From: a virus
Virus record (IMG/VR): IMGVR_UViG_3300033148_002122
Span: 1-64,000 of that record
DNA length: 64,000 nucleotides
Strand: one strand, 5' to 3'
Both the position numbers and the translations under genes were made by a program. Shown piece by piece: positions 1 to 6,219 of this stretch. The notes beneath the pieces were generated by a model that was not told the origin of the DNA, did no database searches, and saw nothing but the letters and a program-made list of their open reading frames with translations. Within the stretch, counting starts at the first letter, position 1; the number at the start of each line of letters is the position of its first letter.

Positions 1-153
1 CATTCGTGTGGTCATGGCGATAGCGAAGCCAGTATGGTGTGCCAAGTGTGTTACGCTAGGGGTCCAACGGATTATATGCTAGAAAAATCGGCAGAAAAAC
101 TGTGGGAAACACGGGTAGGAGGCTTATGTTTAGTGAAAAACAATACAGAGTAG
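1..153 (+). CDS. C-terminal part of a Lar-like zinc-binding protein (5' truncated)
   Basis: Frame 1 is open from the window edge to a TAG at 151-153, giving the last 50 residues of a protein. It shows an S-C-G-H element, then V-C-Q-V-C, a G-P turn, a short helix and W-E-T-R. This order resembles the C-terminal half of Lar-family (restriction alleviation) zinc ribbons, which end in a Cys pair, an Ala-rich helix and W-N-x-R. Lar proteins modulate type I restriction of incoming DNA. The N-terminal half is missing, so the assignment is tentative. It overlaps the next gene by 28 bases. Confidence 0.5.
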   Translation, partial: HSCGHGDSEASMVCQVCYARGPTDYMLEKSAEKLWETRVGGLCLVKNNTE

Positions 154-398
154 TAAAACGGGTACGAGGTGATGACACTACTACCTATACACCCCAGGCA
201 GCACTAGAAATCAGGGGACAAACAGTGTGGTGTGACTTTTGTGGCAGCTACCCATGTGATCTAGACAGTCGAGCGTATAACACCAGTACCGTAATGGTCT
301 TTTCTACCTTATCAGAGGCAAAAGATTTTATTCATGCGTATAAGACCAGTCTGATGCGTCAAAAAATCGTTTCAATCACGTACATAGAGGTAGACTAA
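126..398 (+). CDS. small Cys-containing protein of unknown function
   Basis: 90 residues. The ATG at 126 follows GGTAGGAGG with good spacing, so it is preferred over the upstream in-frame GTG at 102. The middle carries C-D-F-C-G and a further Cys five residues on (V-W-C-D-F-C-G-S-Y-P-C), suggesting a small metal site. The C-terminus is predicted mixed alpha/beta. Its stop overlaps the ATG of the next gene (TAATG), so the two are translationally coupled. No family is recognised. Confidence 0.7.
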   Translation: MFSEKQYRVVKRVRGDDTTTYTPQAALEIRGQTVWCDFCGSYPCDLDSRAYNTSTVMVFSTLSEAKDFIHAYKTSLMRQKIVSITYIEVD

Positions 399-778
399 TG
401 ACAGGCTCTAGAAGTGAGATTCGGCGGGATTGTGTTCAGCGTCCGTTCGACGCAGCAGCCAGAGTTATTGAGCTTGAGGCCGAGGCGGAAGAGTTGAAAA
501 AACGTCCAGACTATATAGAAATGGCTAAAAAAATTAGGTACTTCAAGGACAGGGTGGAGGAGCTAGAGGGTGTAAACTCCTATGGCCGAGCGTGTATTGT
601 TAATGATAGACTTAGGACTAATCTTGCCGAAGCCGTACAGTTGTTTGAGGTTATTGGCTTCAGTCCTGAGCATGATCCACAACAATGTGACTGTGGTGAT
701 CCAACGGGGGAGACACAGGGCTGTGCAGCCTGCGTTGTAGCCAACTGGATTGCAAGCTGGGTGGGGAACCTGATATAG
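398..778 (+). CDS. coiled-coil protein with a C-terminal Cys cluster
   Basis: 126 residues. Residues about 20-60 are rich in Glu, Lys and Leu with heptad character, predicted as a coiled coil. The C-terminal third has C-D-C-G-D followed by G-C-A-A-C, which could be a metal site. The ATG overlaps the stop of the upstream gene. Family unknown. The run of small coupled genes resembles the early regions of large phages, where host-takeover proteins are often encoded, but nothing in this sequence shows such a role. Confidence 0.65.
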   Translation: MTGSRSEIRRDCVQRPFDAAARVIELEAEAEELKKRPDYIEMAKKIRYFKDRVEELEGVNSYGRACIVNDRLRTNLAEAVQLFEVIGFSPEHDPQQCDCGDPTGETQGCAACVVANWIASWVGNLI

Positions 779-850
779 AGATAACCGAGAGCGATGAACC
801 CTGGTCGTGGTACTGCACACTGTCCTAGAACGAGATATTTGGAGGAAGCA

Positions 851-1846
851 ATGGAATTAACAAAAATAAAAAGGAAATTCACGGTTATAGTCACTGGTGT
901 TACAGGCTTTGCAGGCAGTCACTTGGCTGAATTGTTGTTAAGACACTCTGAGTACTCAGTTGTGGGTACAACCCGATGGCGGTCCAGTCCAGACAATATT
1001 AAGGACTTGTTAGCCCAGGGGTTAACGCTATACCCCTGTGATATAACAGACGCCTCAAGCGTAAGAGAGTTGGTACAAAGGTATCACCCTGATATGATAT
1101 ACCACTTGGCTGCCCAGAGCTTTGTACCCGATAGTTGGAATAGCCCAGCGCACACACTGACTACAAACATAATTGGTGAACTTAATTTGTTTGAGGCAGT
1201 TAGATCCAAGACTATTAATGACTCACAACCTGGGTGTAAAATTTTGGTAGCTGGTTCGTCAGAAGAGTATGGGCTGGTTAATCCGAATGAAACTCCTATA
1301 CTAGAGACAAATGAGTTGCGTCCAATGAGTCCCTACGGTGTTTCAAAAATTGGTCAGGACTTTCTGGCCTATCAATACTGGCAAAGCTATGGCATAAAAG
1401 TAGTTAGAGCCAGGGCGTTTAATCACACTGGACCCCGTAGGCATCCAGCCTTTGTATGCTCTAACTTTGCAAAACAAATAGCAATTATAGAAAAAATCGG
1501 ACACGGCGTTATCCACGTTGGTGACTTAACAGCGGTTAGAGACTTTACGGACGTTCGTGACACCGTAAGGGCATACCACTCGCTAATGCTGTTGGGGCAG
1601 CCAGGAGAAGTCTACAACATCTGCTCTGGCGTCGGTCATACTATCTCCTCAGTGCTTACTACTCTGATGCAAATGTCTTCGGCAGAAATAGATACTGAGA
1701 TAGATGAGTCTAGGCTCAGACCCTCTGACGTACCTATTCTGATTGGTGATTGTCAAAAACTTAAGTCCGTAACAGACTGGGAACCACTTACTCCGTTTAA
1801 ACAAACACTTGAGGATCTTCTAAACTATTGGAGGGAAAGGGTATGA
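851..1846 (+). CDS. GDP-mannose 4,6-dehydratase / GDP-4-keto-6-deoxymannose reductase-type SDR
   Basis: 331 residues. The ATG at 851 follows TTGGAGGAAGCA, so it is preferred over the ATG at 794. It is an extended short-chain dehydrogenase: NAD(P)-binding G-V-T-G-F-A-G-S-H near the N-terminus, H-L-A-A-Q-S, S-S-E-E-Y-G, the catalytic Y-G-V-S-K, and A-F-N-H-T-G-P, which is typical of GDP-mannose dehydratases and the related reductase Rmd. The later segment V-R-D-F-T-D-V-R-D resembles Rmd more than Gmd. Either enzyme would act in making GDP-6-deoxyhexoses (rhamnose, fucose or related) in the cytoplasm. The phage glycosyltransferases at 7398, 11447, 13073 and 33460 are possible users of the product. 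Family assignment is firm; exact reaction is not. Confidence 0.85.
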   Translation: MELTKIKRKFTVIVTGVTGFAGSHLAELLLRHSEYSVVGTTRWRSSPDNIKDLLAQGLTLYPCDITDASSVRELVQRYHPDMIYHLAAQSFVPDSWNSPAHTLTTNIIGELNLFEAVRSKTINDSQPGCKILVAGSSEEYGLVNPNETPILETNELRPMSPYGVSKIGQDFLAYQYWQSYGIKVVRARAFNHTGPRRHPAFVCSNFAKQIAIIEKIGHGVIHVGDLTAVRDFTDVRDTVRAYHSLMLLGQPGEVYNICSGVGHTISSVLTTLMQMSSAEIDTEIDESRLRPSDVPILIGDCQKLKSVTDWEPLTPFKQTLEDLLNYWRERV

Positions 1847-2070
1847 AACGATTAACTCCGCTCAGAGAATTTAATGACGCACGATCTGCACAGGCTTTTC
1901 GAGGAAGTTGGAGGATAGGAGAAAAACAATTGTGTGTAAATGGATTGGCCTGTCCAGAATGTGGTGAGGAACTATATGACGTTAATCCAGACATGGTACT
2001 AACCAGTATGCCTCCTCAGTTAAATGTAGCGTGTACTAACTGTGTATGGAAAGGCTTTAGGTATAAGTAA
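1843..2070 (+). CDS. zinc-ribbon protein
   Basis: 75 residues, starting at an ATG that overlaps the stop of the dehydratase gene by 4 bases (ATGA), with GGAGGGAAAGG just upstream. C-P-E-C-G and C-T-N-C are separated by about 27 residues, a typical four-Cys zinc ribbon. The N-terminal 30 residues are basic. Possible roles include nucleic-acid or protein binding; no specific family is recognised. It is one of several small Cys-rich proteins at the left end of the window. Confidence 0.7.
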   Translation: MKRLTPLREFNDARSAQAFRGSWRIGEKQLCVNGLACPECGEELYDVNPDMVLTSMPPQLNVACTNCVWKGFRYK

Positions 2071-2393
2071 TGAGTGCTAACAGCAGGGATAACTTATTAT
2101 TCTATACGGCTTTAACTATTACTGCGTTAATCATGCTTACACTAGGTACATGCGGGGGCAAGTATGCCTACAAAAGTCCATTCTATGCACATGTGTACGA
2201 CGATAAGTACATGGAAGTATATTCTCCAAAATTTATTGCCTACTTTGGAGAGTCTAGCGTAGATAGCATAACCCAGGAGTTACTATCTAGTGGTTGGGAG
2301 TACCTACCCTGTGAGGCCAAACCAAATAATACAGCCGTGGGCTACATAGATACGTGTGCAATTGACATAAAGCAGATAAAGGCAGCCTACTAA
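2070..2393 (+). CDS. small protein with an N-terminal membrane segment
   Basis: 107 residues. Residues about 9-28 form one hydrophobic segment ending in L-G-T-C-G-G. This is either a membrane anchor or a signal peptide; the Cys could be a lipobox-like site, but the match is poor. The remainder is soluble, with two further Cys residues. The start codon overlaps the previous stop (TAATG) and the stop overlaps the next ATG, so it belongs to a coupled run. Function unknown. Confidence 0.65.
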   Translation: MSANSRDNLLFYTALTITALIMLTLGTCGGKYAYKSPFYAHVYDDKYMEVYSPKFIAYFGESSVDSITQELLSSGWEYLPCEAKPNNTAVGYIDTCAIDIKQIKAAY

Positions 2394-2761
2394 TGAAGTT
2401 AGACAACATACAGAAAAAGATAGGCTTAGTACTAGCTGTGGCTGCCATGCTTACTGTTCTGGGTGGTTACTGGGCTAAGTACGGTCCACCCTCTCGTAAT
2501 GATCTTACTAAGCTGGAGTTACGTCAGGCAGAGATGGGTATAGAAATATATTCCAACAGACTAAGAGAACTACAACGTGCAGAAATCTCAATGATAGAAA
2601 AATTAGACCAACAGCGTAGACTTCCAGAAGAACAAAAGAATAAGGATCTTATTCGTATGCTACAGGAAAGTATTGTAGAAATACAGACAGAAAAAGCTAG
2701 TGCTGGGGGCAAGCGTGACTTGTTTGAACAACGTGCATTGGAGTTGAAGGATGAACGATAA
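2393..2761 (+). CDS. membrane-anchored coiled-coil protein
   Basis: 122 residues. A single membrane segment lies at about residues 10-28, followed by roughly 85 residues of charged helix with heptad spacing. The layout (one membrane helix plus a long coiled coil) is shared with the gene at 36933 and is seen in some phage inner spanins and superinfection-exclusion proteins. No adjacent lysis genes support a spanin role. The start overlaps the upstream stop. Confidence 0.65.
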   Translation: MKLDNIQKKIGLVLAVAAMLTVLGGYWAKYGPPSRNDLTKLELRQAEMGIEIYSNRLRELQRAEISMIEKLDQQRRLPEEQKNKDLIRMLQESIVEIQTEKASAGGKRDLFEQRALELKDER

Positions 2762-2894
2762 CGAAAAAATTGAGTTAATGCTTGACATACAGGACAAACT
2801 GATGTACAATTCTAAAGACTTGGATATCAGGATTTCTACAATGTTGGATACAGACTTATTTGATTTACTAGGAAATGAGGATGAGGATGAATAG
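2751..2894 (+). CDS. 47-residue acidic protein
   Basis: ATG at 2751 overlaps the end of the preceding gene by 11 bases, with GGAG at 2741-2744 upstream. The product is strongly acidic, ending in E-D-E-D-E, and has no Cys or membrane segment. It overlaps the following gene by 8 bases, so it fits the coupled array. Function unknown. Small acidic phage proteins often inhibit nucleic-acid-binding host proteins, but nothing specific is seen here. Confidence 0.55.
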   Translation: MNDNEKIELMLDIQDKLMYNSKDLDIRISTMLDTDLFDLLGNEDEDE

Positions 2895-3090
2895 TATACG
2901 ATTGTCTAATGATTCTATGAACTCACTATTTGGTTTTTTAGAAATTTTTACCTATACAGAATTGGTTAAACTATGTGAAGGCTGTGAGATTGACCGAAGA
3001 ACTATATCAGAATATGATTCAGCGTTTGATGAACTATATGATCAGCTATGTAAGGTAAGAGATAAGGCAATAAAAATTGAAAAGAATTAA
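2887..3090 (+). CDS. small hypothetical protein
   Basis: 67 residues. The ATG at 2887 is chosen over the ATG at 2875 because GAGG at 2877-2880 sits at normal Shine-Dalgarno distance from it. Predicted largely helical, mixed charge, one C-E-G-C pair around residue 30. It overlaps both neighbours. Not recognised. Confidence 0.55.
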   Translation: MNSIRLSNDSMNSLFGFLEIFTYTELVKLCEGCEIDRRTISEYDSAFDELYDQLCKVRDKAIKIEKN

Positions 3091-3277
3091 AAAACAAAAC
3101 ACAATAGAGTACAAAATATTTAGAGAAATTCCAGACATTCCAATACGTAGAAAAGGATCTAGGGTAACAAATATAGGTAAGGGTAAGATCTGGTGGGCAG
3201 GCTGGGTATGTAGTGCCTGTGGTGGAAAATGGATAGAGTACGAAGATGCTAATGCACATCAGTGTACGGGAGGTTAG
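3077..3277 (+). CDS. small basic protein with a C2HC-like zinc motif
   Basis: 66 residues, starting at TTG 3077 inside the end of the upstream gene. The N-terminus is very basic (K-R-I-K-K). The C-terminus shows C-S-A-C-G-G-K-W followed by H-Q-C, a plausible Cys/His zinc site. The non-ATG start is inferred because no in-frame ATG preserves the full domain and GATAAGG lies upstream. Function unknown; nucleic-acid binding would fit the charge. Confidence 0.55.
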   Translation: MKRIKKQNTIEYKIFREIPDIPIRRKGSRVTNIGKGKIWWAGWVCSACGGKWIEYEDANAHQCTGG

Positions 3278-3278
3278 T

Positions 3279-3491
3279 ATGAAGTCTGAAATTATGAGCG
3301 TAGAAGAACTTAAAAAAGCATCCAAGCGTTATCTAACCTTATCACGTAATTGGGATAACCTAGCGTATGAGGCAAAACAAGATGGTCTGCTAGACAATCA
3401 TTTAATAGTGTCTGTACTCTATAGTGAGGCATCACAGGCTGTTGATGAACTTGTAAATATTCTAGCAGATTTGGAAGATGAACTTCCTTAA
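3279..3491 (+). CDS. small helical protein
   Basis: 70 residues. The ATG at 3279 lies one base after the upstream stop and is preceded by GGGAGG. Predicted all-helical, with Leu/Asp/Glu-rich amphipathic segments and an acidic C-terminus. Its TAA abuts the first base of tRNA-Ser. Not recognised. Confidence 0.6.
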   Translation: MKSEIMSVEELKKASKRYLTLSRNWDNLAYEAKQDGLLDNHLIVSVLYSEASQAVDELVNILADLEDELP

Positions 3492-3577
3492 GGGATGATC
3501 GCATAATCAGGTATTGCACCTGTTTTGAAAGCAGGCAAGGCCGTGAGGCCATTGGGGTTCGAATCCCTATCATCCCG
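3492..3577 (+). tRNA. tRNA-Ser(UGA)
   Basis: The 86-base cloverleaf has a 7-bp acceptor stem GGGATGA/TCATCCC and discriminator G, as expected for Ser. The 5-bp anticodon stem CCTGT/GCAGG holds loop TTTGAAA, giving anticodon TGA. A long variable arm with a GGCC/GGCC stem marks it as class II, and the T arm loop is TTCGAAT. The CCA end is not encoded. It starts one base after the stop of the preceding gene. It reads UCA and UCN codons, and Ser is very abundant in the virion repeat proteins of this phage. Confidence 0.95.
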
Positions 3578-3595
3578 CCTTTGAGGGGGGATACT

Positions 3596-3688
3596 ATGAA
3601 AAAAAGATGTAGTATGAGCGAAGCAATAGACTGTTTAATTATGGCTATAATTTTGTGTATTTTTATATGCTTAATTAGTACATGTTAG
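3596..3688 (+). CDS. 30-residue single-span membrane peptide
   Basis: ATG at 3596 is preceded by GAGGGGGGAT. The product has a basic start (K-K-R), then a hydrophobic stretch of Ile, Leu, Cys and Ala over residues 12-28, consistent with one membrane helix. It is too short for family assignment. Small membrane peptides of this kind in phages can act as host membrane-protein modulators or toxins, but this one has no identified role. Confidence 0.5.
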   Translation: MKKRCSMSEAIDCLIMAIILCIFICLISTC

Positions 3689-3701
3689 GAAGAGGTATGG
3701 T

Positions 3702-3986
3702 ATGAACTGCAAAACATGTGAAAAGAGTTTCCATTATTGTTCTAGCTGTGAGATGGATCTTGCGAGTTATAGAGGATATTGTTCCAGCAAATGCTTTGAA
3801 GAAAGTGAAACGTATATGTTAGGGTGGATGAAGCTATACAGATTTATGCGTAATCTATCAGCAGGACAGACAAAAATGTTTAAGGAATTAATGTGTGCAG
3901 ACCAAGACTCTGACGGAGAATACTGGGATTTTGTAGAAAACTATTTTGATAGATGGATAAAAGAAATAGAGGAGAAGCTTAATTGA
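3702..3986 (+). CDS. Cys-rich zinc-binding protein
   Basis: 94 residues starting at ATG 3702 after AGGAAGAGG. Residues 1-35 hold paired Cys motifs: C-K-T-C, C-S-S-C and C-S-S-K-C, with a His between, suggesting a binuclear or treble-clef zinc site resembling C-terminal zinc-finger stubs of phage proteins. The remainder is helical with several Trp residues. Its stop overlaps the next gene. Function unknown. Confidence 0.65.
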   Translation: MNCKTCEKSFHYCSSCEMDLASYRGYCSSKCFEESETYMLGWMKLYRFMRNLSAGQTKMFKELMCADQDSDGEYWDFVENYFDRWIKEIEEKLN

Positions 3987-4177
3987 GGTTTGTAGTTAAG
4001 TACTGCGACTTATGCGAAACAGACTATGTAGAATGTCCACGATGTAAAAATAATTGTTGTAGTGGTGGATACGGCGTAGTAGATGATGAGGAGTGTGATG
4101 TGTGCCCATTGGCATACCAATTTCAGGACTTGTATTGGTCAGTCAGATACCCAGAATTGGAAGTAGAGTTGGATTAA
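3983..4177 (+). CDS. small Cys-rich protein
   Basis: 64 residues from TTG 3983, which overlaps the upstream TGA; GGAGAAG precedes it. It has C-D-L-C, C-P-R-C, C-C and C-D-V-C, eight to nine Cys in the first 45 residues, a rubredoxin/zinc-finger-like spacing. The C-terminus is acidic. It probably acts with the equally Cys-rich upstream gene, to which it is translationally coupled. Confidence 0.6.
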   Translation: MRFVVKYCDLCETDYVECPRCKNNCCSGGYGVVDDEECDVCPLAYQFQDLYWSVRYPELEVELD

Positions 4178-4220
4178 TTCTTGCTTGGTTGAGGTGACTC
4201 AATCATGAAAGGAGGACACC

Positions 4221-4274
4221 ATGCTTAATTTTAAGCTGGATCTATTAGATCTGTTTTGGTGGCTGAAAGACTAG
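4221..4274 (+). CDS. 17-residue amphipathic peptide gene
   Basis: A strong AAAGGAGG Shine-Dalgarno sits 5 bases before ATG 4221 and a TAG follows at 4272-4274. The peptide is MLNFKLDLLDLFWWLKD, strongly amphipathic, with Leu/Phe/Trp on one face and Lys/Asp on the other. Two GC-rich hairpins and tRNA-Pro follow. It could be a membrane-active micropeptide or a leader peptide for the downstream structures. The ribosome-binding site is one of the best in the window, which argues that it is translated. Confidence 0.45.
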   Translation: MLNFKLDLLDLFWWLKD

Positions 4275-4289
4275 TTATTAGATAGCTAG

Positions 4290-4349
4290 GGGGAGGCAAC
4301 TATTGTTCGCCTCCCCTTACAAGGGGGCGGGAAGAAATTACTTCCCGCC
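4290..4349 (+). promoter_or_regulatory. two tandem GC-rich hairpins before tRNA-Pro
   Basis: Hairpin 1 pairs GGGGAGGC (4290-4297) with GCCTCCCC (4309-4316), extended inward by AAC/GTT around a TATT loop with one bulged C. Hairpin 2 pairs GGCGGGAAG (4326-4334) with CTTCCCGCC (4341-4349) around AAATTA, a perfect 9-bp stem. Neither is followed by a T-run, so they are not canonical terminators. They may be RNA processing or stability elements for the tRNA-Pro transcript, or an attenuator coupled to the 17-residue peptide. The rest of the 4178-4472 gap holds only that peptide gene and the tRNA. Confidence 0.6.
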
Positions 4350-4355
4350 GCTTAT

Positions 4356-4429
4356 CTGGGCATAGCGCAGTCCGGTAGCGCACTGGCTTTGGGTGTCAGT
4401 TGTCGGGGGTTCGAATCCCTCTGTCCAGA
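4356..4429 (+). tRNA. tRNA-Pro(UGG)
   Basis: The 74-base cloverleaf has acceptor CTGGGCA/TGTCCAG with one G-T pair, and discriminator A. The D stem is GCGC/GCGC. The anticodon stem CTGGC/GTCAG holds loop TTTGGGT, giving anticodon TGG. The T stem GGGGG/CCCTC encloses TTCGAAT. The C1-G72 first pair is usual for bacterial Pro tRNA. CCA is not encoded. Confidence 0.95.
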
Positions 4430-4472
4430 CCTGGATATGAAATATTGGTGAAGCTAAATTTGGAGGATTGGT

Positions 4473-4661
4473 ATGGAAGAATACTTAAAATTAATTGAGA
4501 AGTCTATGATTAAAGCTCTTAATAACTTGCATGAGTTTAACGTAGGAAAAGCAAGTCAGGAGCTAGGTGCTACTCTTGGTACTATACGTACTAAATTACT
4601 TGAGCTTAAGCAACTCAGGATTGACTTTGAGGTAGGAGATACTCATGAAGAGGAGAGGTAG
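4473..4661 (+). CDS. small helical protein, possibly HTH
   Basis: 62 residues, ATG at 4473 after TTGGAGG. The protein is predicted all-helical. The segment around residues 25-50 (K-A-S-Q-E-L-G-A-T-L-G-T-I-R-T-K) resembles a helix-turn-helix, in which the second helix would read DNA, but the match is not strong. It overlaps the next gene by 17 bases. Confidence 0.6.
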   Translation: MEEYLKLIEKSMIKALNNLHEFNVGKASQELGATLGTIRTKLLELKQLRIDFEVGDTHEEER

Positions 4662-5439
4662 GCCAAAGTGTTCTACTGAGTATGATAAAGAATTAGGTAA
4701 ACCTGTTCATGTACCAGAAAATTATAAAGGTTCACCCTGGGCGTATCACTGGAGAAAAGATCTTATAGACTTGGGTGAAGAAGGTCATCACGTAATAAAA
4801 GAAATTAACGACAAACGATCTAAGTACATGAAGCACCATATATGGGCTATGGGAGACTTGTCATTAATGGAAAAGCCTTTCATAGTAGCCTTTACGGGTA
4901 GAAACTGGAAGTGTCCAAAAGAAGAACGTGAAATTGGAAAGAAAATAGTTACAAGAATGTCTGAATTTGGTATACTACCCATACATGGTAATGACAGCGG
5001 AACAGAACGTGCTTCTGGCAGGTATTTAAGAGAACAGCATGGAAGTCAAATACTCGTTCCATACTATGGTCTAATCGAATTTAAAAATCAATACGGAAGT
5101 AAGATGTGTTGGTCCATAGCTCAAGGTCATACACTAGTACTTAGCATCTTTGCTATATTCGAACACTGGAAACTACGTAATGTAGAAAAGAGAAACATCT
5201 TTATCTCTGAACTTGCTGATGCCATGATTGCCGTTCAGCTTACAGACGAAAACGCTGGGGGACACCTAGCATTTCAAATGTTAGCCAAGGGAAAGCCCGT
5301 ATATATCATGAGCGCAGAGGGAAGGCCGCAGTATTGTCAGGATGATCATGAAATTTTTAAGAAAAAAGGTGCTATTGAGTTCAGAGAGCATGAGTTAGAC
5401 TACATACTCAGGACAATTAAGGGGTCACTTAGTGAATAA
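4645..5439 (+). CDS. DprA/LOG-like (SLOG superfamily) Rossmann protein
   Basis: 264 residues, ATG at 4645 after GTAGGAG. Residues about 78-225 follow the DprA/LOG fold: a first strand with F-T-G-R-N (79-87), an H-G-N-D-S-G-T-E turn near 114, a strand I-L-V-P-Y, then R-N-V-E-K-R-N-I-F-I-S-E-L-A-D-A-M-I-A-V (178-197), which parallels the R-N-R...L-S-D-A-V-L-V-V signature of DprA, and a final G-K-P-V-Y-I-M strand. Such proteins bind nucleotides or single-stranded DNA. DprA loads RecA, LOG enzymes hydrolyse nucleotides, and SLOG domains sense nucleotide signals. The adjacent dCMP deaminase and GMP reductase favour a nucleotide role here. The catalytic P-G-G-x-G-T-x-x-E of LOG is not seen. Confidence 0.6.
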   Translation: MKRRGRPKCSTEYDKELGKPVHVPENYKGSPWAYHWRKDLIDLGEEGHHVIKEINDKRSKYMKHHIWAMGDLSLMEKPFIVAFTGRNWKCPKEEREIGKKIVTRMSEFGILPIHGNDSGTERASGRYLREQHGSQILVPYYGLIEFKNQYGSKMCWSIAQGHTLVLSIFAIFEHWKLRNVEKRNIFISELADAMIAVQLTDENAGGHLAFQMLAKGKPVYIMSAEGRPQYCQDDHEIFKKKGAIEFREHELDYILRTIKGSLSE

Positions 5440-5746
5440 AGAAGATTTCTTGTGGTGTTTGAGCAAATGTCTTGGTGAAATTAACCTATATCTTGAATTT
5501 AGGGAGTCTTTAACAGGAGATATAGCAGTATTAGGCTGTTCTGGGGCAGAATACACACCATTAGTACTAGAAAATCAGGGAAAATGGGAGTCAATAGCAG
5601 ATTTTAGTCATAAATACAAAGGTTTTGTTATAGAATACTTCACAATTCCAGAAGAAACAGAAGAAAAACAGGAGTTAAAACAACTTTTAGACAGTTTATT
5701 AAGAGAATATGTTGGTTATATTAACGAATATGAGGAGTCTAAATGA
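5432..5746 (+). CDS. hypothetical acidic protein
   Basis: 104 residues from GTG 5432 with AAGGGG upstream; the start overlaps the end of the SLOG gene and the stop overlaps the start of the deaminase gene. Predicted mixed with a C-terminal Glu-rich helix. It lies in a coupled set of nucleotide-metabolism genes, but no motif suggests a specific role. Confidence 0.65.
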   Translation: MNKEDFLWCLSKCLGEINLYLEFRESLTGDIAVLGCSGAEYTPLVLENQGKWESIADFSHKYKGFVIEYFTIPEETEEKQELKQLLDSLLREYVGYINEYEESK

Positions 5747-6219
5747 ATGAAAAACCCTCTTGGACAGACACATTTATGGAAGTTGCTGGTGTTTTTGCGA
5801 AAAGATCTGAGTTACCCACTAGAGTTGGTGCCGTAATAGTTCAGGACAAGAGAGTTGTTTCAGTGGGATATAATGGAAAACCAGCAGGATACCCTAATTT
5901 TAGGATAGGTCAATACCAATTAGATGAGATTCATGCCGAAATAAACGCAATATCCTTCGCTGCAAGGAAGGGAATTTCTACTGAAAAGGCACAAATGTAT
6001 GTTACGGTAAGACCATGTATGCATTGTGCTAAGGCTATTGTCCAGTCAGGTATAGAAGATATCTTCTGTTATGACAAAAAAGCTAAAGATCAAGATGCGT
6101 GTCCTGATGGATTAGACTTTCTGAGGAAGAATGGAATGTACATAACGATAGTTGAGGAAAAGGATGAGCCAGCTTTACAAGGACAAGATGATGAACAGCG
6201 ATGTGGGATTGACATTTGA
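5743..6219 (+). CDS. deoxycytidylate (dCMP) deaminase family
   Basis: 158 residues, ATG at 5743 after GAGGAG. The zinc site is complete: H-A-E at residues 64-66 and P-C-M-H-C at 91-95, with Y-N-G-K-P near 43-47 forming the substrate pocket as in dCMP deaminases. The enzyme converts dCMP to dUMP, feeding dTMP synthesis for phage replication. Length is normal for the family. No obvious allosteric insertion for dCTP/dTTP is seen, so regulation is unknown. It overlaps the next gene. Confidence 0.88.
   Translation: MNEKPSWTDTFMEVAGVFAKRSELPTRVGAVIVQDKRVVSVGYNGKPAGYPNFRIGQYQLDEIHAEINAISFAARKGISTEKAQMYVTVRPCMHCAKAIVQSGIEDIFCYDKKAKDQDACPDGLDFLRKNGMYITIVEEKDEPALQGQDDEQRCGIDI

Noticed and set aside
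794-850. Upstream ATG for the GDP-mannose enzyme
   Set aside because: The later ATG at 851 has GGAGGAAGCA and starts at the usual distance before the cofactor-binding motif.
563-894. Minus-strand open frames at the left end
   Set aside because: They lie opposite well-supported plus-strand genes, with no ribosome-binding sites, and the whole window is otherwise plus-strand only.
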